Assembly (NCBI GenBank): GCA_027009865.1
Contig: JALVCR010000288.1
Location: forward strand, 1 to 21,284
Length of the DNA stretch: 21,284 bases
Direction of reading: 5' to 3'
Source of the DNA: Campylobacterales bacterium
GTDB lineage: Bacteria; Campylobacterota; Campylobacteria; Campylobacterales; JAADDG01
In this document: piece after piece, positions 13,383-20,120 of the stretch
How the letters are laid out: each line of letters opens with the position of its first letter
How positions within the stretch are numbered: the first letter of the stretch is position 1
Notes under the pieces: model-generated
The model's database searches: none
Told to the model about the DNA's origin: nothing
The model's input: only the letters and a program-made list of their open reading frames with translations
Program-made: the position numbers and the translations under genes

Positions 13383-14459
13383 ATGAAAAGATTTTTTATT
13401 TTAAGCGGATGCCTGGCTGCAGTTTTGTTTTCGGGATGTGTGCCCGATATAACGCCAGTTATGAAAAAAAAAGAAATTGATCTTCAGTCTCCTTTTGAGG
13501 ATACCACAAGATATACAAATGCTCTTAGAAAACTTGGAAAGATGATCACCGCTTATGAAGGCGATCCGGTAAAAATTCAAAGCAAGTTGATAGTCAACGC
13601 TACAAGCAGTCAAAACGAGCTTCCCCAAGATATCTCAAGAATGCTAATTACCGCGATAAATAAAATAGGAGATAATGTTATCTATGTTCCATACGATCCG
13701 CAATATATCCTAAACGAAGCTCAAACCGGAGCTCAAATAAGCAGAATTTTACCCGATATCGTAATTTCCGGAGCTATTACTGAGTATGATAAAAATGTGA
13801 TAGAGAGAAAAAAGGGACTTAATGTAGATCTTGCTTTTGGAGATGGAAAAGGGGATACGGATGTTGGATTTTCTCAGGATTACTCAAAAAGCAATACCAA
13901 AATATCTTTGGATTTGCAGCTTTTAAACTATTCCACTATGACCATGTTTCCGGGAATTCAGACCCAAAACAGTATAATAATTTATAAAAACTCCAAAAAC
14001 AGAGAGTTTGGTTTTTCAATTTTTGGAAACGGGCTTGGGCTAAATGGAAGCATAGGAGTAAATCAAGGTAAGCATGAAGCTTTAAGATTATTGGTGGAAT
14101 TTAGTATTTTAGAGCTTATAGGGAAGTATTACAATATTCCTTATTGGAAGCTTCTGCCTCACGGAAAAATAGATAAAGATGTCCTATATAGGGAGAGGAT
14201 TAAATTTAGGAAAATTTTAAAAAACAGAAAAGTAGTTATCGCTTTAATTCAAAGAATGTTATATCTTCACGGATATAAATTAAATGTAAATGGAATTTAT
14301 GATAAAAATACGGCTTTAGCTCTTAAAAAATATATAAAGGATTATAAAGTAAAATTAAAGACTCCCGGAATAAACGAAGAGACTTACATATCTTTATATC
14401 TTACACTTCCTATAGAAAAAGCCTTTAAAATAGTTCAAAACGAGAGATTTTATAAATAA
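13383..14459 (+). CDS. CsgG/HfaB-like outer membrane export lipoprotein with peptidoglycan-binding-like C-terminus
   Basis: The 358-residue product has a lipoprotein signal ending L-F-S-G-C (Cys19). Residues about 45-260 follow the CsgG layout: a beta-rich domain with the L-P-Q-D-I-S-R-M-L-I-T-A-I helix (80-92) and a Y-I-L-N-E-A-Q segment (108-114), then P-D-I-V-I-S-G-A-I-T-E-Y (124-135). Two long amphipathic stretches come next (about 141-180 and 193-230, alternating polar/hydrophobic with G and N), where CsgG inserts its two barrel hairpins, and a final helix ends near W255. CsgG forms a nine-subunit outer membrane pore that secretes curli subunits. Unlike the 277-residue CsgG, about 100 residues are added, and residues 283-345 resemble a PG_binding_1 fold (I-Q-x-x-L-x-x-x-G-Y, N-G-x-Y-D-x-x-T). 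The TAA stop lies 5 bases from the convergent Wzc-like stop. Confidence 0.75.
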   Translation: MKRFFILSGCLAAVLFSGCVPDITPVMKKKEIDLQSPFEDTTRYTNALRKLGKMITAYEGDPVKIQSKLIVNATSSQNELPQDISRMLITAINKIGDNVIYVPYDPQYILNEAQTGAQISRILPDIVISGAITEYDKNVIERKKGLNVDLAFGDGKGDTDVGFSQDYSKSNTKISLDLQLLNYSTMTMFPGIQTQNSIIIYKNSKNREFGFSIFGNGLGLNGSIGVNQGKHEALRLLVEFSILELIGKYYNIPYWKLLPHGKIDKDVLYRERIKFRKILKNRKVVIALIQRMLYLHGYKLNVNGIYDKNTALALKKYIKDYKVKLKTPGINEETYISLYLTLPIEKAFKIVQNERFYK

Positions 14460-14465
14460 TCTCTC
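14442..14465. terminator. Hairpin between convergent csgG-like and wzc-like genes
   Basis: GAGAGATT (14442-14449), an 8-base loop, and AATCTCTC (14458-14465) form a perfect 8-bp stem spanning both stop codons. U-tracts are weak, so termination strength is uncertain. Confidence 0.45.
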
Positions 14466-16666
14466 TATTTGCTCTTTCTAAAGATATACTCTTCATCATA
14501 AGATATTCTGTTTAGATACTCTTTTCTAACAGAGGTTATTACAAATCCCGGATTTTTCAAAGAGAAGTTTTTAGATAGATGTTCTACTCTTTTTATGAAA
14601 CTCTTTTTTGTAAAGTTTGATTTTGTTACGAAGATTGATATATCACACTCTTTTAACAGAATAAAAGAATCGTTTGTAACATCTATTGGAGTTGTATCTA
14701 TTATAATAAAATCAAAATACTTTCTTAGATTCTTTATAAGAAGTTTAATCTCTTTTGATTCGATTAATTTGTGGGGATTTTCAGTTGGTTTTCCCGAAGT
14801 TATAACGGTTAGATTCTTAAAACCTTCTGGAATTTGCAAAACCTCTTTAATGTCCGCTCTTTTTTCCAAAAGTTCGCTCAATCCCTTTTCATTGCTTAAA
14901 TTAAATTTATTATGAATTTCGCTAAGAAAAAAGTCTGCGCAAAGCAAAATCGTTTTTTGCTCTCCGCTTGAAAGAATGGAAGCAAGATTTGATACAAATA
15001 CTGTTTTTCCCTCTCCCGGTATAGTTGAAGAGACCCCTATTACTTTTGATTTCCATCCGCTATCTAACAGTTCTATATCGGTTTTTATCTCTCTGTAAGC
15101 CTCTTTATATAAAGAGGGAATATCTTCATTTACGTAAATTTTATTATAGAGTCTGTGATCAGTTACAAAAGGTATTACTCCGTAAACTGGAAGGGATGAA
15201 ATCTCTTCTATATCTTTTGGAGATTTTATTAAATTCTCCTCCTTGTTTTTAAAAAAGGCTGCAAGGAAGGCTAAAAACAGCCCAGCTAAAAGAAATTTCT
15301 CCAAAATCTTTTTTAAGTTTGGAGCGTAAGGGAAATCGGGAGTTACGGGAGGGTCTATTATTATGATTTCCCCGTTTTCTTTCATCTTTTTTAATAAAAG
15401 TTCAGACTTTTCTCTTAAGAGATAATCGTAATATCTTTTGTTGACATCGTAATTTTGTTTTAAGGTTATTAATTGCTGCTCTTTTTTGGGAAGTTTGGAT
15501 ATTTCGCTGTTTTTTTGGTTTAGAAGTTTTTTTATCGTATATTTTCTTTTATAAAGGCTTTTTTTAATATCTTTTAGCATACTGTTTAATATATTTTGAA
15601 GTTTCTCTATTTTTTGGGAAAAGAGTATAACTTTTGGATCAAGCTCTCCGTTTTTTTCTTTTAAAATCTCTTTTTGCTTTAATTTTTCTTCTATCTCTTT
15701 TGCTAAAGAAGATAGTTGCGGATATTTTCCTTCTAAGGCCGATAAAATCATATAGTTTTGATTTTTTATCTCTCTTTCTACCATTTGTATGGTTTTTAAT
15801 TCAAGGTTTATCTTTCTTAACTCCTCTTCATATCCTATCGAAAATGAAGAGATATCTTTTGAAGAGATAGAGTTTTGTTTTTCGTAATCTCTTAGCTTTT
15901 TTAAAGAGCTTTCGGTTTGAATTTTAGCCTCTTTTAATTGACTCTCTAAAAAAGAGTAGATTTTGTAATCTTTTCTTTTTTGAATCTCTTTTAAATTTTT
16001 TTTATAAACTTCTATCAGTGTTGATAGAAAATCTTTTACCTTTTTTGGGTTGCTGTCTTCATAATATATTTTTAAAAGAGAGGAGTTTTTGGATGCTTGT
16101 TCTATTTGAATTCTTTTTTCTATATCTTGCAAAAGTTTGCTCATTTTATGAAAAACTATAAAGTATCTTTTTTTCAAATCAACTCTTAGAGGTTTTAAAT
16201 CAAAAGAGAAAAGAGAAGTTTCGATATGATTTGAAGAGGAGATAATATTTTTTTTGCCGCTTGGGAGTATCAGATCGTTTTCGCCTATTGTAAATTTTCC
16301 GTTTTTTAAAAATCTTATCTCAAACTCTCTCTCATAAGCAAGAGGATTTTTTATTTTTAAATTTTTTATTAAAAACGGTTTTTTATCATACAAATCTATC
16401 TTTTTGTAAAAGAGCCCTTTTGTATAGTAATCTATATCAAATCCTAATTTTTTGATTGTTTTTTGCAAAATTCTTCTTGATTTTAATATATCTTTTTGAG
16501 TTTCTATGTTTTTGGAGAGAAGTTTTATGCTTACATAGCTTTTATATGATTTTGGAGAGAAAATATAGTAGAGATATCCGGCTATTAAAGATAGAGATAT
16601 TATTAAAAAGGTGTAAACTATCGCTCTTTTGCTAAAAATATTAAATCTTTTGATAAAATCGTTCAT
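14465..16666 (-). CDS. Wzc-like polysaccharide co-polymerase / tyrosine autokinase
   Basis: The 733-residue protein has a Wzz-type N-terminal helix (about 14-36), a long periplasmic part with coiled coil (about 190-430), a proline-rich stretch (P-P-V-T-P-D-F-P near 440-450) and a second helix (about 456-473), as in capsule and exopolysaccharide chain-length proteins. The cytosolic kinase has Walker A S-T-I-P-G-E-G-K-T (547-555), a Walker A' region I-L-L-C-A-D-F-F (D578), Walker B F-I-I-I-D-T-T-P (D657), and a C-terminal tyrosine set (Y717, Y723, Y727). Walker A' usually reads D-x-D-x-R; here the first Asp is Cys and the Arg is missing, so kinase activity is uncertain. No glycosyltransferases, Wza or Wzy are nearby. 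ATG at 16666 follows AGGGGA. It is last in the chemoreceptor-Sel1-Wzc operon, with gaps of only 9 and 10 bases. Confidence 0.87.
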   Translation of the reverse strand: MNDFIKRFNIFSKRAIVYTFLIISLSLIAGYLYYIFSPKSYKSYVSIKLLSKNIETQKDILKSRRILQKTIKKLGFDIDYYTKGLFYKKIDLYDKKPFLIKNLKIKNPLAYEREFEIRFLKNGKFTIGENDLILPSGKKNIISSSNHIETSLFSFDLKPLRVDLKKRYFIVFHKMSKLLQDIEKRIQIEQASKNSSLLKIYYEDSNPKKVKDFLSTLIEVYKKNLKEIQKRKDYKIYSFLESQLKEAKIQTESSLKKLRDYEKQNSISSKDISSFSIGYEEELRKINLELKTIQMVEREIKNQNYMILSALEGKYPQLSSLAKEIEEKLKQKEILKEKNGELDPKVILFSQKIEKLQNILNSMLKDIKKSLYKRKYTIKKLLNQKNSEISKLPKKEQQLITLKQNYDVNKRYYDYLLREKSELLLKKMKENGEIIIIDPPVTPDFPYAPNLKKILEKFLLAGLFLAFLAAFFKNKEENLIKSPKDIEEISSLPVYGVIPFVTDHRLYNKIYVNEDIPSLYKEAYREIKTDIELLDSGWKSKVIGVSSTIPGEGKTVFVSNLASILSSGEQKTILLCADFFLSEIHNKFNLSNEKGLSELLEKRADIKEVLQIPEGFKNLTVITSGKPTENPHKLIESKEIKLLIKNLRKYFDFIIIDTTPIDVTNDSFILLKECDISIFVTKSNFTKKSFIKRVEHLSKNFSLKNPGFVITSVRKEYLNRISYDEEYIFRKSK

Positions 16667-16675
16667 TTTTTCCCC

Positions 16676-17290
16676 TTAATACTTCCAAAGTTTAAATATT
16701 TCCCAAGCCTTTTTAGCTTCCTCATCTCCGCTTTCATAAGCCTTTTTTATCCACTCTTTTGCTTTTTTCATATCTTTCTTAACTCCCAAGCCGGCTGCAT
16801 ACATCAGGCCTATTTTGGTTTGAGCTTTTACGTTTTTGTTTTTTGCCGATTTTAAAAACCACTCAAAAGCCTTTTTGTAATCTTTCTTGCACCCTTTCCC
16901 CTCAAGAGACATCAAAGCAAGTTTATACATAGCCTCTTTATTTTTATTTTTTGCTGCTTTTTCATACCATTTATAGGCTTTAGATAGATCTTTTAGGGTT
17001 CCTTTTCCCTCAAAATAGAGATTTGCAAGTAAAAACTGAGCATTTGGATTATTTTTTAAAGCAGCTTTCTTAAGCCAGAAGAGAGCTTTTTTAAAATCCT
17101 GTTTTACGCCTCTTCCTTTCATATAAGAGACGCCAAGGGCATACATTGCCCATGCATCGTCTTTTTTTGCAAGATCCAATAATATGCGGTAGGCTTTTTG
17201 ATTTGAAAAGGTTTTATAAAGAGAGGATCCATCATCATTATAGCTAAAGAGAGATAGAGATAATGAAAGGATCCAAATAAATTTTTTCAT
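16676..17290 (-). CDS. Periplasmic Sel1-repeat protein
   Basis: The 204-residue product starts with a signal-like hydrophobic stretch (residues 1-17) and then has four Sel1-like TPR repeats of 36 residues (about 48-83, 84-119, 120-155, 156-191). Each carries the A-x-x-x-L-x-x-x-Y/L-x-x-G-x-G...K-A-x-x-W pattern. Such solenoids mediate protein-protein contacts, often at the cell envelope. It lies 10 bases after the chemoreceptor gene and 9 before the Wzc-like gene, so it is probably an adaptor between envelope proteins of this operon; that is inference. One cysteine (C134) sits in the third repeat. Confidence 0.87.
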   Translation of the reverse strand: MKKFIWILSLSLSLFSYNDDGSSLYKTFSNQKAYRILLDLAKKDDAWAMYALGVSYMKGRGVKQDFKKALFWLKKAALKNNPNAQFLLANLYFEGKGTLKDLSKAYKWYEKAAKNKNKEAMYKLALMSLEGKGCKKDYKKAFEWFLKSAKNKNVKAQTKIGLMYAAGLGVKKDMKKAKEWIKKAYESGDEEAKKAWEIFKLWKY

Positions 17291-17300
17291 AAAAATATAT

Positions 17301-18371
17301 TTATATTTCTTCTACGAGATTATCTATCAGCGGGAATAGTTTATGACTTGCTTCCTCTATCGCATTGAAAAATTTGATAAGCTCATCTTCAGAACATTCG
17401 CTGTTTTGAGCGCAAGAGACTATTTTTTTAATATTTTCATGGAAATCTTTATGATATTTTCCTATTTGAGAATAGCTTGGAGTCTTTCCATAGATTTTTT
17501 TACCTTCTGTCTGATACCATTTTCCAAAATGGCAAGAGGTTTCATCTTGAAGTCTTATATCATCTCCACTTAAAATTATTTCAAAAGCTTTTATTTTATA
17601 TATAAAATGCTCCAATTTAAATTTTTCATTCTCCATTCTCATGGTCTCTTTGTTTACTCTTTTTTTGATATCAAGAGATAGCTCTATTGCTTTTTGTAGA
17701 TCCGATTTAAACTGTTCAAGATGAGAAGATGATCTGTTTGCTTCTTCTTCTAATTTTTCGCTATCTTCATACATAGTGGATGAGTTTTGTTTTAGAGTAT
17801 TTATGGTTATTTCAACTTCTGCTGTAGCTTTTTGTGTTCTCTCGGCAAGTTTTCTAACTTCATCGGCAACTACAGCAAATCCTCTTCCAAACTCTCCGGC
17901 TCTTGCCGCCTCTATCGCCGCGTTTAGAGCCAACAGATTGGTTTGATCGGATATCTCTTTAATTAGATTTATAATCTGACTGATTTCTTCTACACTGTTA
18001 TTTAGATGCTCGGCATTTCCTCTAAGGGCGTTTGCCATTTGGATAATATTGTCGGTATCGAATACATCGTCTATTACTGATTCTATATTTTGGATATTTT
18101 TTGCGTATGAATCAAGTTTTTTGTTTATATCTTCAAAAGTGGAGATGGAACTCTCTTTATCTGTTAGAATGTTTTCCAAATCATTTTGGGAATCTTTTAT
18201 TATTTTTTTGCTTATTTGCTCTTTTGAATCATTAGTTTCAGTTGGAATAAAACTATTTTTTTCTCTTTCTAAATGTTTTATCATATTTTTCAAACTTTCA
18301 TTCTCTTTTCTTAATCTCTCTATTTCCCTTAAATACTCTTCATTACTGTTTTTTGTGGCAAAACCAAACAT
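17301..18371 (-). CDS. Second soluble chemoreceptor with CZB domain
   Basis: This 356-residue receptor without membrane segments has an N-terminal coiled coil (about 10-40), the conserved signalling tip (about 142-160) identical in the core to that of the 8906 receptor, and a C-terminal CZB domain with all four zinc ligands: H255, C280 (C-H-F-G-K-W), H307 and H311. The residue after the first His is F, then I, rather than the usual W/F/Y/L at that second place. AGGGAG precedes the ATG, and a sigma-28-like promoter lies at 18409-18435. It starts an operon with the Sel1 and Wzc-like genes. Compared with its paralogue the signalling part is conserved and both ends are diverged, suggesting different inputs to one chemotaxis array. 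Confidence 0.93.
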   Translation of the reverse strand: MFGFATKNSNEEYLREIERLRKENESLKNMIKHLEREKNSFIPTETNDSKEQISKKIIKDSQNDLENILTDKESSISTFEDINKKLDSYAKNIQNIESVIDDVFDTDNIIQMANALRGNAEHLNNSVEEISQIINLIKEISDQTNLLALNAAIEAARAGEFGRGFAVVADEVRKLAERTQKATAEVEITINTLKQNSSTMYEDSEKLEEEANRSSSHLEQFKSDLQKAIELSLDIKKRVNKETMRMENEKFKLEHFIYKIKAFEIILSGDDIRLQDETSCHFGKWYQTEGKKIYGKTPSYSQIGKYHKDFHENIKKIVSCAQNSECSEDELIKFFNAIEEASHKLFPLIDNLVEEI

Positions 18372-18408
18372 TTATAAAACTCCCTATTAAGATAATTGTC
18401 TTTTTGAT

Positions 18409-18435
18409 AAATCGGAATATGAAGAATTTTATTTA
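18409..18435 (-). promoter_or_regulatory. Sigma-28-type promoter of the chemoreceptor-Sel1-Wzc operon
   Basis: Read on the minus strand: TAAA (18435-18432), 17 bases, CGATTT (18414-18409) in the context TCCGATTT, 37 bases before the ATG. It is back to back with a similar motif on the plus strand at 18436-18462. Confidence 0.65.
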
Positions 18436-18462
18436 TAAGATTTATAAAATTTTGTCCGATTT
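18436..18462 (+). promoter_or_regulatory. Sigma-28-like motif facing the FTR gene
   Basis: TAAG (18436-18439), 17 bases, CGATTT (18457-18462). The -35 has one mismatch. It is the mirror partner of the minus-strand promoter, touching it at 18435/18436. The TATAAT at 18489 is a more ordinary candidate for the same gene. Confidence 0.35.
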
Positions 18463-18488
18463 TCTTTGCCTATATAAAATCTTTGGGG

Positions 18489-18494
18489 TATAAT
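18489..18494 (+). promoter_or_regulatory. -10 box for the FTR gene
   Basis: GGGGTATAATAA holds a perfect TATAAT 27 bases before the ATG at 18522. Confidence 0.6.
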
Positions 18495-18521
18495 AAATGG
18501 AAAAGTTTATTAGGAGACATC

Positions 18522-18857
18522 ATGAAATCTGTTGATATGAGTTCGGATGAATTTTTGGCCGAAATGGAGAAGACTAAAAAGTTTGCCGATAAAGTGTGTA
18601 ATCAGTTTGGCTGGGTTTATAATCCCAATGAAGAGGTTAATGAGGGTGTTTTAATGGGACTTACGAGAAACAAGATGATTTATGGAAAGAGATTTTGTCC
18701 CTGTTTTATGGTTATAGAGGAGAATGGCAAATATAAAAGCGCGGATGATAGGATATGCCCTTGCAAACCGGCTATAGAAGAGGAGATTCCCAAACATGGA
18801 AAGTGTCATTGTGGAATTTTTTGCACTCCTGAATATGCCAAAACTCATGATCATTAA
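18522..18857 (+). CDS. Ferredoxin-thioredoxin reductase catalytic (beta) subunit
   Basis: The 111-residue protein has the FTR catalytic signature: C59-P-C61, C79-P-C81 and C95-H-C97, with C101 and C26 in addition. By analogy with plant and cyanobacterial FTR, C59, C79, C81 and C95 hold a [4Fe-4S] cluster and C61/C97 form the redox disulfide that reduces thioredoxin using ferredoxin electrons. Spacing is wider than in chloroplast FTR between the second and third pair (13 rather than 8 residues). No variable (alpha) subunit gene is nearby, as is common for bacterial and archaeal FTR-like proteins. ATG at 18522 follows TTAGGAGA. It is a single-gene unit. A ferredoxin-linked thiol system suits an anaerobic or microaerobic autotroph. 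Confidence 0.9.
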   Translation: MKSVDMSSDEFLAEMEKTKKFADKVCNQFGWVYNPNEEVNEGVLMGLTRNKMIYGKRFCPCFMVIEENGKYKSADDRICPCKPAIEEEIPKHGKCHCGIFCTPEYAKTHDH

Positions 18858-18858
18858 A

Positions 18859-18875
18859 GAGGAGAGTTACTCCTC
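18859..18875. terminator. Possible hairpin after the FTR gene
   Basis: GAGGAG (18859-18864), loop AGTTA, CTCCTC (18870-18875), then TATATTTT nearby. The right arm also encodes the last glutamates of the convergent gene, so the pairing may be partly incidental. Confidence 0.3.
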
Positions 18876-20120
18876 CTCTATATTTTCAAATCCGGAAAGA
18901 GAGGGTTTTAAAATCTCTATTTGGTAATCTACCTGATTATTAGTTAGCTGCTCTTTAAATACTCTTTCATCTTGAAATTCATCTATGAAAGATGAATATA
19001 GAAAATCGATTCCTATTGAAGTTGAGTAGTTTATCCAATTAAATCTGATATCGTTGTTTAAAACAGAATTTATATCTTCTAATCTTATATTTTGGTTGAG
19101 AATTGAGTTTGCTATCAGCATATTTTTCCTATCTGCATATTGAGTTAGCGTTAAGAGATATGGATTATAATTTATTTGAGTCGATAAAGAGATATAGGGA
19201 TGAATATTATAATATCTTATTTGAGATAAAATAAGGCTTGTTTTTATTAACGGAGTATTTAAAAATATCGTAGCATCATTTAGATAGAAGTTATTTTTTA
19301 TTAGCCATCTGTAGTTTTTATTTTTTCTTTCTATCTCTCCTCTGTAAACTATTTTATCTTGAAAAATTTGCTCTACAAAATAGCTTATTTTTGAACTTAC
19401 CGGGCTTTCATCCTTAAAATAGGCTACTTTATCGTTTGAAAATTCTGATAGTTTTTCTATCTGTTTTAGATAATCGATTCCTCCAAAATAGATATTGGGA
19501 GTTGTGGCGTAGGATGTGTCCATTTTATTTACGGTTGGAATATATACTTGAAGATCTCTTTCGTTTAGGGCAATGGTTTTAGCTCCCTTTTTAGTCATTG
19601 CCGCTACTATGTATTTATACCCTTTCTCCTTTATCTCTCTTAGAGCATTTAAAATTGACTCCTCTTTTTCATCTTCACAGTTAAATATTTCAAAATCAAA
19701 GTCGCTGTTTCTAAAAATAAGATATGAGAGAATGGAATTTGTTACCGTTATTGTATATTTTCCTATAATCTTTTGGGGAACAAGAAGGGCTATTTTTGTG
19801 TAAGAACCCTTCTTTTCATAGTCAAACTCCTCTTTTACCTCTTTTGTATCGGCTAAGAAAGGAGCGCTGTTTTGAGTTTGAATATTTAAACTTAAAGCCA
19901 GATTTGCATACTGCTCTTTGAAATTTTCATCCCCTTTAGCTTTTGCCAAAAAAGAGAATATCAAGCCTCTTTTTAGATAGTCTCTAAGACATTCTCCAAA
20001 ACATTCAAAAGGATCTAAATCTATTATAATATTTTTCGCCGGCGGGATGGACGTGTTTAATCTTTTCCCTACGCCAAATAAAGAAGAGGCTATAAGCAAA
20101 ATTATCACTATCTTTTTCAT
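18867..20120 (-). CDS. Exported protein with periplasmic-binding (type 1) or LpoA-like fold
   Basis: The 417-residue product has a signal peptide (about residues 1-16, ending S-L-F-G) and a mature part whose order of elements resembles type 1 periplasmic-binding or LppC/LpoA-like proteins. It has an I-A-L-L-V-P-Q strand (about 109-115), a Y-I-V-A-A-M-T-K-K-G-A-K segment (about 173-184) and repeated I-Y-F-G-G-x-D/V-A-Y-F-K-D strand ends. There is no lipobox cysteine. Two cysteines (E-C-F-G-E-C near 39-43) are unusual for this fold. I do not recognise a precise family, and the acidic C-terminus (I-E-E-E) is unremarkable. It overlaps the uracil-DNA glycosylase stop by ATGA, so it is co-translated, though the functions look unrelated. 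It is last in a HAD-UDG-exported protein operon. Confidence 0.7.
   Translation of the reverse strand: MKKIVIILLIASSLFGVGKRLNTSIPPAKNIIIDLDPFECFGECLRDYLKRGLIFSFLAKAKGDENFKEQYANLALSLNIQTQNSAPFLADTKEVKEEFDYEKKGSYTKIALLVPQKIIGKYTITVTNSILSYLIFRNSDFDFEIFNCEDEKEESILNALREIKEKGYKYIVAAMTKKGAKTIALNERDLQVYIPTVNKMDTSYATTPNIYFGGIDYLKQIEKLSEFSNDKVAYFKDESPVSSKISYFVEQIFQDKIVYRGEIERKNKNYRWLIKNNFYLNDATIFLNTPLIKTSLILSQIRYYNIHPYISLSTQINYNPYLLTLTQYADRKNMLIANSILNQNIRLEDINSVLNNDIRFNWINYSTSIGIDFLYSSFIDEFQDERVFKEQLTNNQVDYQIEILKPSLSGFENIEEE

Noticed and set aside
15025..15252. Plus-strand open frames opposite the Wzc-like and other long minus-strand genes
   Set aside because: They are shadows of real genes: no ribosome sites, no known domains, and strongly biased composition.
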